64,000 nucleotides of DNA from the NCBI RefSeq assembly GCF_014203155.1, contig NZ_JACHIK010000010.1, forward strand, positions 1 through 64,000, in the 5' to 3' direction. This DNA is from Shinella fusca. Its GTDB lineage: Bacteria > Pseudomonadota > Alphaproteobacteria > Rhizobiales > Rhizobiaceae. Under the pieces are notes generated by a model. It did no database searches, was not told the origin of the DNA, and saw only the letters and a program-made list of their open reading frames with translations. Shown one piece after another: positions 52,725 to 61,433 of the stretch; position 1 is the stretch's first letter, and every line of letters begins with the position of its first letter. The position numbers and the translations under genes are program-made.

Positions 52725-53704
52725 GCCCGCTCCCGCAGACCTCGTCTCCCCTTCGCCGTCCGGCGCGCCTTGCCGTCAATGCCGGCCTCGTGATCTTCCT
52801 CGCGCTCTATGCGGCCATCGCCTTCCTCCAGCCGAACTATCTCGAGCCGGGCCTCTTCATGAACTTCCTGCGGCGGGCGGCGCCCCTCGTCATCCTCGCC
52901 TGCGGGCAGCTCTACGTCATCCTGACGGGCGGCTTCGATCTTTCCATGGGGGCGGTCGCGACGCTGGCGGTGCTCGCCGCCTCGATCCTCATCAACGGCG
53001 ATCCGGAGACGACCTGGGCGGTCATCGGTACGCTCTACGTCATGGGCATCGCGGTCGGCCTTGTGAACGGCCTCGTCGTCGCCTTCCTCAAGGTGCCCTC
53101 GATCATCGCGACGCTCGGCGCGATGCTCTCCGTCAACGGGCTGGCGCTCGCCTGGTCGGGCGGGGCGGCGCGCGGTGACCTGCCCGACAACTTCCGCAAT
53201 CTCGGCCGGCTCGTCTGGCGCGGCGTTCCCCTCGTCGGCACGCTGCCGCTGGCGGCCGTCGTCCTTGCCGGCTTCGTGGCGCTCGCCTGGTGGGGGCTCA
53301 ACGGCACGGTCTACGGCAAGCGGGCGCTCGCCGTCGGCGACAATCCGCGGGCGGCGGAGCTTGCCGGGACGCCGGTGGCGGCAACGCGCATCCTCGCCTT
53401 CGTGGTCTCCGCTGTCTCGGCGGTGACGGCCGGCATCCTGATCGGCGGCTTTTCCGGCGTCTCCGTCAATGCGGGCGAGGGGCTGGAGCTGCAGGCGATC
53501 GCCGCCTGCGTCATCGGCGGCGCGCAGCTTCTGGGCGGGCGCGGCTCCATCTGGAGCGCGGTGTTCGGGGCGCTCAGCCTCTTCGCGCTCTTCACCCTGC
53601 TCAATCTCATCGGCCTGCCGCAGGCGCTGCGCGACAGCATCCAGGGCGTGATCCTGATCGCCGCGGTGGGCGCCAGCCTGTGGCGCACCCGGCGGCGGAC
53701 CTGA
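52721..53704 (+). CDS. Sugar ABC permease 2 (RbsC type)
   Basis: 327 residues, related to the preceding permease (LYVILTGGFDLSMGAVATL, VPSIIATLGAML, LAVGDNPRAAELAG). Two different RbsC-type permeases imply a heterodimeric channel, rather than the homodimer of ribose importers. A short GCCGGC hairpin and GGAGGAGG separate it from the binding-protein gene. Confidence 0.92.
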   Translation: MSPLPQTSSPLRRPARLAVNAGLVIFLALYAAIAFLQPNYLEPGLFMNFLRRAAPLVILACGQLYVILTGGFDLSMGAVATLAVLAASILINGDPETTWAVIGTLYVMGIAVGLVNGLVVAFLKVPSIIATLGAMLSVNGLALAWSGGAARGDLPDNFRNLGRLVWRGVPLVGTLPLAAVVLAGFVALAWWGLNGTVYGKRALAVGDNPRAAELAGTPVAATRILAFVVSAVSAVTAGILIGGFSGVSVNAGEGLELQAIAACVIGGAQLLGGRGSIWSAVFGALSLFALFTLLNLIGLPQALRDSIQGVILIAAVGASLWRTRRRT

Positions 53705-53753
53705 CCGACCATCATCAACCGCCGGCGCGGCCGGCTTTCTGGAGGAGGAAGAC

Positions 53754-54884
53754 ATGACACTGAGGACACTTCTGGCGACGACGGTGGCGCTGACATTCGC
53801 CGGTCAGGCGCTGGCGCAGGACTTCAACGACCCGGCCGAGTTCAAGAAGCAGCGCGAGCAGCTTTCGATGACGCCGCAGGGGCCGGAAGGCCAGCCCTGG
53901 GCGCAGCATCTCGGCGACGGCATGGTCGATACGGCCAAGTACAGGAAGGACGGGCAGGTAACGCTCTGCTTCTCCAACGCCGGCGTCTTCAACCCCTGGC
54001 GCGTGGTCGGCCTCAACAACCTCAACGCCGAGGCCGAGCTGCACAAGGACCGCCTCAAGGAGCTGATCGTCGTCGATGCGGAGGGCAAGGACGACAAGCA
54101 GATCTCCGACATCGAGGCGCTGGTCAGCGGCGGCAAGTGCGACGCGCTGATCGTCTCGCCGAACACGACGGCGGCGCTGACGCCGGCCGTCGAGGCGGCC
54201 TGCGGCAAGCTTCCGGTCATCGTCTTCGACCGCGGCGTCAACACGTCCTGCCCGGTGACCTATATCCACCCGGTCGGCGGCTACGGCTTCGGCATCACCT
54301 CGGGCGAGTTCATCGCCAGCAAGCTGAAGAAGGGCGACAACGTGCTGGCGCTGCGCATCATGCCGGGCGTCGACGTGCTGGAGACCCGCTATTCGGCCGC
54401 CAAGACCATCTTCGACGAGGCCGGCATCAACGTGATCGGCTCGGAATTCACCGGCAGCGACCGGGCGAAGACCAAGTCCGTCGTCGAGGACTACATCAAC
54501 CGCGGCGAGAAGATCGACGCGGTCTGGATGGACGCCGGCGATACCGCAACGGCCGCGCTCGAAGCCTTCGAGGATGCAGGCCTGCCCTATCCCGTCATCA
54601 GCGGCGAGGACCAGCAGGACTTCCTGCGCAAGTGGCAGGCGGATAAGCTGACGGCGATCGGCCCGTCCTACCCGACCTACCAGTGGCGCACGGCCGTCAT
54701 CGCCGCGCTCGACGTCCTGGACGGCAAGCAGGTGCCGGGCCCCGAATGGGTCCTGCCGCAGCCCGCGATCACCGAGGACGTGCTCGCCGACTATGTCGAC
54801 GCGCGCATGCCGCCGCTGCACTACAGCCTCTGCGGCTGCCAGGAGCTGCCGGGCTACCCGGAGCGCTGGGGCGGCAAGAAGTAG
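53754..54884 (+). CDS. Sugar-binding periplasmic protein (RbsB-like, long form)
   Basis: 376 residues with a signal peptide (about 1-21, ending ALA). It has the two-lobed type I fold blocks CDALIVSPNTTAALTPAVEAAC and VIVFDRGVNTSCPV. It is longer than RbsB (about 295), with an N-terminal extension of about 45 residues and a C-terminal CGCQELPG. It ends the operon and is followed by a perfect hairpin. Strong GGAGGAGG lies before ATG. Confidence 0.92.
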   Translation: MTLRTLLATTVALTFAGQALAQDFNDPAEFKKQREQLSMTPQGPEGQPWAQHLGDGMVDTAKYRKDGQVTLCFSNAGVFNPWRVVGLNNLNAEAELHKDRLKELIVVDAEGKDDKQISDIEALVSGGKCDALIVSPNTTAALTPAVEAACGKLPVIVFDRGVNTSCPVTYIHPVGGYGFGITSGEFIASKLKKGDNVLALRIMPGVDVLETRYSAAKTIFDEAGINVIGSEFTGSDRAKTKSVVEDYINRGEKIDAVWMDAGDTATAALEAFEDAGLPYPVISGEDQQDFLRKWQADKLTAIGPSYPTYQWRTAVIAALDVLDGKQVPGPEWVLPQPAITEDVLADYVDARMPPLHYSLCGCQELPGYPERWGGKK

Positions 54885-54893
54885 GACGGCAGG

Positions 54894-54918
54894 GAAGGGG
54901 GCGCGCCGCGCCCCCTTC
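54894..54918 (+). terminator. Perfect hairpin ending the sugar importer operon
   Basis: Arms GAAGGGGGCGCG and CGCGCCCCCTTC are perfectly complementary about a single C, 10 bp after the stop, followed by AATTCG. It lacks a long T run but is very stable. Confidence 0.7.
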
Positions 54919-54979
54919 AATTCGATCGCGCGAAGCGCAGCATAAATCTGCCTATCGGTAGGCATGAGGCAGCGAAAAT

Positions 54980-55059
54980 CCTTGCAGATATTTGCAAGGT
55001 TTCTTGCGTGTTTCGTATTGACTGCAAGGAAATCTGCGGGAACAATCGCGCTTGCAAGG
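54980..55059 (+). promoter_or_regulatory. Three TGCAAGG motifs at exact 30-bp spacing, with an inverted copy
   Basis: TGCAAGG occurs at 54993-54999, 55023-55029 and 55053-55059. The first is also the right half of CCTTGCAgatatTTGCAAGG (54980-54999). The 30-bp steps place all copies on one face of the helix, just before the rpiR-type gene. They probably form the operator of that regulator. Confidence 0.6.
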
Positions 55060-55074
55060 AAACCTGTGAGCGCC

Positions 55075-55911
55075 ATGACCATCCTCGACCGTATCAAGGC
55101 CAAGTCCCGGAAGCTGACCGAGGCCGATCAGAAGCTGATCGCAGCCATGCTGGAGAACCGCGCGGAAGCCGCGTTCCTGTCCGGGCCGCAGCTTTCCCAG
55201 CGCGCCAGCGTGCATGAGGCGACGGCGACGCGGCTGGCGCAGAAGCTCGGCTTCAAGGGGTATCCAGACCTGCGCGCCGAGCTCCAGCGCGAGGTGCTGC
55301 TCGATCAGGACGCGGCAAACCGGATGCGCCGATCGGTCGAAAAGGTCGAGCACGGCGACTATCTCACCGACCTCATCGCTGCCGAGATCGCGGCGCTCGA
55401 AACGCTTGCCCGGTCCGTGCCGCAGGCGGATGTGGACCGCGCCGCCGACCTGATCTTCGAGGCGTGCCGCGTCTTCGTCTTCGGCCAGGGCCATGCCCAG
55501 TCCGTAGCCGGCTTCCTGCAGCGCCGGCTCGACCGCTTCGGCATGTCCACCGTTGCACTGACCGGCCGGGGGCGCGACATCGCCGAGCGTCTGGTCGGCA
55601 TCGGCGGCAACGATCTGGTGATCGCGCTCGCCTTCCGCAAGCAGCCGCAGAGCTACGGGCCGCTGATGCGCCACGCCGCCCGCGTGGGCGCGCGCACCAT
55701 CCTCATTTCGGATCTTGCCGGGCCGCTGATGGAGCCGGCGGCGGATCTCATGCTGGCCGCCCCGCGCGGGCGCTCGGGAAGCGAATTCCAGACGCCGACC
55801 ATTCCCTTCGCCATCGTCAACGGCATCGTGCTGACGATCGCCGGGCGGCATGAGCGGGAGGTCATCGGAAGACTGGAGAAACTGTCGGAGCTGTTCAACG
55901 ACTTCGATTGA
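55075..55911 (+). CDS. RpiR-family transcriptional regulator
   Basis: 278 residues: an N-terminal HTH_6 domain (about 1-75; LSQRASVHEATATRLAQKLGFKGYPDLRAEL) and a C-terminal SIS sugar-phosphate-binding domain (about 120-250; VFGQGHAQSVAGFLQRRL and ALAFRKQPQSYGPLM). ATG at 55075 starts the HTH domain; an in-frame upstream start at 54964 would translate the repeat region and is less likely. It precedes the importer operon in the same direction by 24 bp and probably autoregulates it, responding to a phosphorylated sugar. Confidence 0.9.
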   Translation: MTILDRIKAKSRKLTEADQKLIAAMLENRAEAAFLSGPQLSQRASVHEATATRLAQKLGFKGYPDLRAELQREVLLDQDAANRMRRSVEKVEHGDYLTDLIAAEIAALETLARSVPQADVDRAADLIFEACRVFVFGQGHAQSVAGFLQRRLDRFGMSTVALTGRGRDIAERLVGIGGNDLVIALAFRKQPQSYGPLMRHAARVGARTILISDLAGPLMEPAADLMLAAPRGRSGSEFQTPTIPFAIVNGIVLTIAGRHEREVIGRLEKLSELFNDFD

Positions 55912-55935
55912 CTGGGGAAAGTGGAGGAGGAAACC

Positions 55936-57057
55936 ATGTTGAAACGACTGTCCATGACCGTACTTGCCGCCTGCCTGGCGCTGCCGGCCGGCGCTCTCGC
56001 CGAGGATCTCGACGGCCTGACGCCGGAGCAATTGCTGCCGATCGCCAAGAAGGAGGGCAGCGTCACGGTCTTCTCCCTGTCGAGCCGCATCGCCAAGATC
56101 GAGAAGGCCTTCGAGGGCGCCTATCCGGGCGTCGACCTCATCGGGCTCGACATGAGCTCGACCAAGCAGATCGCCCGCGTGGAGGCCGAGCAGCAGGCCG
56201 GCGTCCATGCCGTCGACGTGCTCTATATTGCCGATACGCCCGTCGTCTTCTCCAAGCTGGTGAAGGAGAACCGCGTCGTCAACTATGTTCCCCCGCGCAT
56301 CGCCGGTGAGCTGGAGGATCGCTACAAGACGCCGCTGCTCACCCAGCGCCTTTCCACCAAGGTCCTGATGTACAACGAGAAGGCCTTCCCGGACGGCGCG
56401 CCCATCACCAACCTGTGGCAGCTCACCGAGCCGGAATGGCAGGGCCGGGTGCTGATGGTCGATCCGAGCCAGCGCGGCGAGCTGCTCGACCTCCTGACCG
56501 AGATATCGCTGCATTCCGACGAGATGGCCGCCGCCTACAAGGCGCTGTACGGCAAGGACATCGTCGTCGAGGACGGTCTCGAGGGCGCGGGCGACCAGTT
56601 CATCAAGGCGCTGTTCGAAAACGACCTGATCCTGCTTCCCAACAGCGACGTGCTCAACAAGTCTATCGGCGACGTCGACGCCAAGAACCCGCCCGTCGGC
56701 TTCGGCACCTATTCGGACCGCCGCGACAACGAGAAGGAGGGCTGGGCCCTGCAGGTGGCCAACGATGTCGCGCCGGCCAATGGCATCCTCTTTCCGGCGG
56801 TGCTGACCATCGCCGACAAGGCGCCGCATCCGGCCGCCGCGCGCCTCCTGATCGACTTCATGTTCGGCGACGATTCCCCGACGGGCGGGCCGGGCTTCGA
56901 GCCCTTCAACGTGCCCGGCGACTATGCCGTGCGCAAGTCGATCGCCGACGCCGCCGATTCCGTCAAGCTCGCCGACCTGAAGGCCTGGACGATCGATCTG
57001 GCCAAGACCGCCGCCGCCCGCGGGCGCGTCGCCGACCTCATCATCACGCTCCAGTGA
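55936..57057 (+). CDS. Iron/sugar-phosphate-type binding protein (AfuA-like)
   Basis: 373 residues with a signal peptide (about 1-23, ending ALA). It belongs to the family 1/Fbp-type binding proteins (KKEGSVTVFSLSSRIAKIEKAF, TNLWQLTEPEWQGRV). GTGGAGGAGG precedes ATG. AfuA, a related protein, binds hexose phosphates. The RpiR regulator and the phosphatase at the operon end support a phosphorylated ligand here, though metal or phosphonate ligands cannot be excluded. Confidence 0.87.
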   Translation: MLKRLSMTVLAACLALPAGALAEDLDGLTPEQLLPIAKKEGSVTVFSLSSRIAKIEKAFEGAYPGVDLIGLDMSSTKQIARVEAEQQAGVHAVDVLYIADTPVVFSKLVKENRVVNYVPPRIAGELEDRYKTPLLTQRLSTKVLMYNEKAFPDGAPITNLWQLTEPEWQGRVLMVDPSQRGELLDLLTEISLHSDEMAAAYKALYGKDIVVEDGLEGAGDQFIKALFENDLILLPNSDVLNKSIGDVDAKNPPVGFGTYSDRRDNEKEGWALQVANDVAPANGILFPAVLTIADKAPHPAAARLLIDFMFGDDSPTGGPGFEPFNVPGDYAVRKSIADAADSVKLADLKAWTIDLAKTAAARGRVADLIITLQ

Positions 57058-57064
57058 CGGAGCC

Positions 57065-57099
57065 GCATGCCGGCGCGCCTTGTCCGGGCGCCGGCATGC
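57065..57099 (+). promoter_or_regulatory. Intercistronic hairpin after the binding-protein gene
   Basis: Perfect 12-bp arms GCATGCCGGCGC (57065-57076) and GCGCCGGCATGC (57088-57099) begin 7 bp after the stop and end just before the permease GGAGGA site. It probably stabilises the binding-protein message and limits permease translation. Confidence 0.65.
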
Positions 57100-57113
57100 C
57101 CGGAGGATTTTCC

Positions 57114-58859
57114 ATGACATCGACTTCGCTTCTTGCGCCATCGGGCAGCCGGCTGCTCCGATCAGGCTTTCTCCTGCCGGCCGCCCTTGTCGTCATCGTC
57201 GCCGTCCTGGTGGTGGCGCCGCTTGCCCGCATCCTGCTGACGACGCTGACGCCGGAAGGCATGGCGGCATGGAAGGCGGTGCTCGCCAGCCGGCTTTCGG
57301 CGAACCTGTGGTGGTGGCCGCTGCTCGACACCATGGTGCTCGGCTTCGCCGTGGCGGGCGGCTGCCTGCTGATCGGCGGGTTCCTCGCCTGGCTGGTCGT
57401 GCTGACGGACGTGCCGGGGCGCCGCATCCTCGGCCTGATGGGATCGCTTCCCTACATGATCCCGAGCTTTGCCGCGGCGCTCGCCTGGGGCACGCTGTTC
57501 CGCAATTCCCGCCTCGGCGGGTCGGCCGGCTTCTTCGAGACGAACGGCCTTGCCATTCCCGACTGGCTCGCCTGGGGCCTCGTCCCGACGGCGATCGTGC
57601 TGGTCGCGCACTATTATTCACTCGCCTACACGATCATCGCCGCGGCGCTCGGCTCCGTCGGGGCCGATCTCGTCGAGGCGGGGCAGATGGCCGGCGCGAA
57701 GCGCCCGCGCATCTTCTTCGGCATCGTCCTGCCGGTGGTGACGCCCGCGCTTGTCGCGGCCGCCTCGCTCACCTTCGCCGGTGCGGTCGCCAATTTTGCC
57801 GCGCCCGCCCTCCTCGGCCTGCCGGTGCGCATGCAGACGCTTTCCACCCGCCTCTTCGGCATGATCGAGACGGGGCAGAATGAGCGCGGTTTCGTGCTCG
57901 CCCTGTTGCTGATCGTCGTCTCGGCGCTGTTCCTCTTCCTGTCCGACCGGCTCGTCTCGGGGCGCAGGGCCTTCATCACGGTCACCGGCAAGGGCGGGCG
58001 CACCAAGCGCTTCCCGCTCGGTGCCTGGCGCTGGCCGCTCTTCGCGCTCGCCGTCCTCATCGGCCTGCTCACCACCGTCCTGCCGGTGCTGGTGCTCGCC
58101 GCCTCGAGCCTCGCGCCGCAAAGCGGGGCGCTGTTCTCCAACTGGACGCTGCATTTCTGGATCGGCGAGGGCGGCGGGGAGATCGCGCAGGGCCAGGCCG
58201 GCATCTTCCGCAATCCCGTGCTCATCGACGCGCTGTGGACCACGATCCGCCTCGGCCTCGTCGTCGCCTTCACGACGATGGTGCTGGGCCTGGCACTCGC
58301 CTATACGATCGTGCAGCGCAAGGGCACCCTGCTCGCCACGGTCCTGAGCCAGCTCGCCTTCCTGCCGCTGCTTGTGCCGAGCATCGCCTTCGCGGCCGCC
58401 TATATCGCGCTCTACGGCGCGCCGATCGGCCCGCTGCCCTCGCTCTACGGCACCTTCGCGCTGCTGGTGATCGCGGCCTCGGCGCACAACCTGCCCTTCG
58501 CCGTGCAGTCGGGCCGCTCCGTGCTCGGCCAGATCTCGGCCGATATCGAGGAGAGCGCGCGGCTGACCGGGGCAAGCCTCGTGCGCCGCCTCTTCGCCAT
58601 CGTCTTCCCGCTGGCGATCCGCGGCCTTTTCGCGGGCGCGATCCTCGTCTTCGTCAAGATGGTGCGAGACCTCTCCTTGGTCGTCCTCCTGTTCACGGCC
58701 ACCTCGCCGGTGCTCAGCATGGTCGCCTATCGCTATGCGGTCGAAGGCTTCATGCAGTTCGCCAACGCCATCACCCTCGTCATCCTCGTGGTCTGCCTTG
58801 CGGCGTCGTTCCTCGCCCACAGTCTGCAGAACCGCGTCCAGAAATGGAAAGAGTCATGA
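57114..58859 (+). CDS. Fused double ABC permease (AfuB/FbpB type)
   Basis: 581 residues with about 12 membrane helices in two homologous halves. Each half has a contact loop: DLVEAGQMAGAKRPRIFFGIVLP and DIEESARLTGASLVRRLFAIVFP. One gene thus supplies both halves of the channel. ATG at 57114 has GGAGGA 7 nt upstream. It overlaps the ATPase start by 4 bp. Confidence 0.92.
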   Translation: MTSTSLLAPSGSRLLRSGFLLPAALVVIVAVLVVAPLARILLTTLTPEGMAAWKAVLASRLSANLWWWPLLDTMVLGFAVAGGCLLIGGFLAWLVVLTDVPGRRILGLMGSLPYMIPSFAAALAWGTLFRNSRLGGSAGFFETNGLAIPDWLAWGLVPTAIVLVAHYYSLAYTIIAAALGSVGADLVEAGQMAGAKRPRIFFGIVLPVVTPALVAAASLTFAGAVANFAAPALLGLPVRMQTLSTRLFGMIETGQNERGFVLALLLIVVSALFLFLSDRLVSGRRAFITVTGKGGRTKRFPLGAWRWPLFALAVLIGLLTTVLPVLVLAASSLAPQSGALFSNWTLHFWIGEGGGEIAQGQAGIFRNPVLIDALWTTIRLGLVVAFTTMVLGLALAYTIVQRKGTLLATVLSQLAFLPLLVPSIAFAAAYIALYGAPIGPLPSLYGTFALLVIAASAHNLPFAVQSGRSVLGQISADIEESARLTGASLVRRLFAIVFPLAIRGLFAGAILVFVKMVRDLSLVVLLFTATSPVLSMVAYRYAVEGFMQFANAITLVILVVCLAASFLAHSLQNRVQKWKES

Positions 58860-59956
58860 ACGCCCTTGCTGCCGGCGCCGCGGACGCCATCCAGATCCGC
58901 AACCTCGTCAAGCGCTTCGGTGCCTTCACCGCCGTCCGGAACGTCGATATCGCCGTGCCCGCCGGCTCCTTCCTCGTGCTCGTCGGCCCGTCCGGCTGCG
59001 GCAAGTCCACGCTGCTGCGCATGCTGGCGGGCCTCGAAAGCCCGAGCGAGGGCGAGATCGCCTTCGTCGGGCGCACGGTCTCCAGCGGGACGGGCGGGGT
59101 CATCGCCGATGCCGGCCGGCGCAATGCGGGCCTTGTCTTCCAGAGCTACGCGCTCTGGCCGCACATGACGGTGGCCGGCAATATCGCCTGGCCGCTGAAG
59201 GTGGCGAAATGGCCGCGGGAAAAGCGCGACAGGCGCGTGAAGGAAGTGCTTGCCCTGCTCGGCATCGACGCCCTTGCCGAGCGCTATCCGGCGGAAATCT
59301 CCGGCGGCCAGCAGCAGCGCGTGGCGATCGCCCGCACCATCGCGCCCGAGCCAAGCATCCTTCTCTTCGACGAGCCGCTCTCCAACCTCGATGCGAAGTT
59401 GCGCATCGAGATGCGCAGCGAGCTGATGCGCATCCACCGGGCGACCGGCGCCACCTCGGTCTATGTCACGCACGACCAGGTGGAGGCCATGACCATGGCG
59501 ACCCACGTCGCCGTGCTCAACAACGGCCGCGTCGAGCAGTTCGGCCGGCCCATCGACCTCCTGCGCGATCCGCAGACCGCCTTCGTCGCGACCTTCCTCG
59601 GCACGCCGCCGGCAAACCTGCTACCGGTGCGTCGCTCTAGTGAAACCCTCGTCTTCGGCGAGACGGCGCTGGCGCCGGCGGCCCTTTCCGGCGGCAGGGA
59701 CGACGTACAGCTTCTCTATCGCGCCGAGGATGTGAACGTGGGCGCCGTTGCCGGCGCGCCGACGCTGACCGCACGCTTTGCCGAGGCGGCCCCCATTGCC
59801 GGACGCACCATGGTGACGGCGATGGTGGGGGATTTGCGCATCACAGCCATGGCCGACGGCTATTTCACGGCAATGCCGGGCGACCCTCTCGCACTCTCGT
59901 TCATACGCACACCCGACGCGGTCTTCGCCGCCACTGGAGAAAGGATTCATCAATGA
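58856..59956 (+). CDS. ABC ATPase (AfuC/FbpC/PotA type)
   Basis: 366 residues: Walker A GPSGCGKST, signature ISGGQQQR, Walker B ILLFDEPLSNLDAKLR, His switch YVTHDQVEA, then a TOBE-type C-terminal domain. An acid-glycine insert (SSGTGGVIADAGR) lies before the Q-loop. It overlaps both neighbours by 4 bp. Confidence 0.93.
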   Translation: MNALAAGAADAIQIRNLVKRFGAFTAVRNVDIAVPAGSFLVLVGPSGCGKSTLLRMLAGLESPSEGEIAFVGRTVSSGTGGVIADAGRRNAGLVFQSYALWPHMTVAGNIAWPLKVAKWPREKRDRRVKEVLALLGIDALAERYPAEISGGQQQRVAIARTIAPEPSILLFDEPLSNLDAKLRIEMRSELMRIHRATGATSVYVTHDQVEAMTMATHVAVLNNGRVEQFGRPIDLLRDPQTAFVATFLGTPPANLLPVRRSSETLVFGETALAPAALSGGRDDVQLLYRAEDVNVGAVAGAPTLTARFAEAAPIAGRTMVTAMVGDLRITAMADGYFTAMPGDPLALSFIRTPDAVFAATGERIHQ

Positions 59957-60558
59957 GGCTCATCCTCATGCGTCACGGCGAAACGGCATGGAATGCCGAA
60001 CAGCGGCTGCAGGGGCAGGACAATTCGCTGCTTTCCGAGCGCGGCGTCGCCCAGGTCAAGCGCTTCCGTCCCTATGTCAAGGCGTTGCAGCCTGCCCGTA
60101 TCATCGCCTCCGATCTCGGCCGTACCCGCCAGACGGTGGCCCTGATCGGCCACCCCGACGCGCCCTCCGACAAGCGTTTTCGCGAATTGGACATGGGCGC
60201 ATGGACCGGCCGTCGCAAGCCCGACCTCATTGCCGAGCAGCCGGAGGACTATACGGCCTGGCGGGCGGGTACCTTCACACCCGACCGCAGCGAGACCTGG
60301 CTTGCCTTCCGCGCACGCGTTGCCGAGGGCGTGCGTGACTGGATGGCGCGCACGGAGGGCGATCTGCTTGTCGTGGCGCATGGCGGGGTGATCCGCGCCG
60401 TCTGCCACGAGTTCCTCGACCTGCCTCCCTCGCGCGTTGTGCCCGTAACCCCGGGAACCGCGACCATCCTGCATTTCCCAGGGCGCGACGGGCGTGCCGC
60501 ACAACTCGAAGGCTACAACATCGGTGCCGTCGCCCCCGATGTCTCGGTTGCCGATTGA
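59953..60558 (+). CDS. Histidine phosphatase (phosphoglycerate mutase-like)
   Basis: 201 residues. The catalytic RHG motif is LILMRHGETAWN (His8), with ASDLGRTRQT, the acid in FRELDMGAWTGR and the second His in VVAHGGVIRAV. It is most like GpmB/CobC-type phosphatases. It overlaps the ATPase stop by 4 bp and ends the RpiR operon, suggesting it dephosphorylates the imported or derived sugar phosphate. Confidence 0.9.
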   Translation: MRLILMRHGETAWNAEQRLQGQDNSLLSERGVAQVKRFRPYVKALQPARIIASDLGRTRQTVALIGHPDAPSDKRFRELDMGAWTGRRKPDLIAEQPEDYTAWRAGTFTPDRSETWLAFRARVAEGVRDWMARTEGDLLVVAHGGVIRAVCHEFLDLPPSRVVPVTPGTATILHFPGRDGRAAQLEGYNIGAVAPDVSVAD

Positions 60559-60926
60559 CGGGGCGGCCTGTTCAGGCGCCGGACAAAACTGTCCTATAGC
60601 AGACGCTTTTGTCCATGTCCGTCTCTCGTGTTCACCGAACGGCTCGAAGTGGGGGGCGATCTTGCCATTGTACCAATCGGTAGATCGTGGACCGGGAGGG
60701 CCCCTCACCTGCGAGCTTGCTTGTCGCTGAATGGGCAAGAGCGGCCTCCTGCCCATTGGCGCTTCTCGCCGATACCTTTGTCGGCGATGGCCGCACGGAA
60801 ACCTTCGATGGGGAAGTACGGCAGGCTGCGTTTCGGAATAACCTGCCTCGGCGATTGTCCGGCGAGAGTATCGCGCGCCGCTGATAGACCGAGCCTCAAG
60901 ACAGCGGCGCCCAGCGTGCGGGAATC
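60559..60926. other. 368-bp region, possible decayed recombinase fragment
   Basis: No intact gene is seen. On the minus strand, about 60625-60790, one frame reads ANGQEAALAHSATSKLAGEG then PSRSTIYRLVQWQ and stops, resembling the C-terminal HTH of a resolvase/invertase. Other frames give no recognisable domain. The resemblance is weak, so this is only a possible remnant. Confidence 0.3.
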
Positions 60927-61367
60927 TTAGTCCCTGACGGAGGCGACTATCAGAAGGATCAGCGCCAGCATGTTCAGAACGGCGCTTCCTGCATGTCCAT
61001 ATTCCCATTGTATGCGAAGCGCTTCCCAGTTCCGCGGGAGGGTCGTCCAGTTCCCGGTCGCCTTGTTCGCCGGGAAAACGAATGTCCAGAAGATCGCCTG
61101 AGTTCCGAGAATGGAAAGGCACGCCAACGCGGGAAGCAGATAGGATTGTCCGGCTCGATAGAGCAGGACCGCCAGCAGCAGACTGCTGAGAGCTGCGCCG
61201 ATGACGACGATCGCGAAAAGGTTCCACCCATCATATGCGCGCTGGCTGACAAGGTAGCCGGCGGCCTCGAGGCGCAATTTGTTGGGCATCGAGAAGAGAT
61301 GCGCGCCGGATGGAACCAGGGCGAGCGCGGCAAATACAATCGCTATCAGGCGGACTTTCGTCGTCAT
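60927..61367 (-). CDS. DUF1772-like four-helix membrane protein
   Basis: 146 residues with four hydrophobic segments (about 5-25, 50-68, 78-98 and 125-143). Characteristic blocks are LFSMPNKL, AYDGWNLF, IFWTFVFPANKATGNWT and NWEALRIQWEYGHA. Related proteins are called DUF1772 or anthrone-oxygenase-like, but no function is established here. It stands alone between the decayed region and the GntR gene. Confidence 0.8.
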   Translation of the reverse strand: MTTKVRLIAIVFAALALVPSGAHLFSMPNKLRLEAAGYLVSQRAYDGWNLFAIVVIGAALSSLLLAVLLYRAGQSYLLPALACLSILGTQAIFWTFVFPANKATGNWTTLPRNWEALRIQWEYGHAGSAVLNMLALILLIVASVRD

Positions 61368-61433
61368 ATCGCCCGAACGCGTTGAACCGCGGTGCGTTCC
61401 GTCACGGCGCCGAGACGGCCGGAAGGCGCATGC

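Noticed and set aside
54952-57141. A 729-codon minus-strand open frame opposite the RpiR and AfuA-like genes
   Set aside because: It spans two clear plus-strand genes plus their intergenic hairpin and has no family resemblance.
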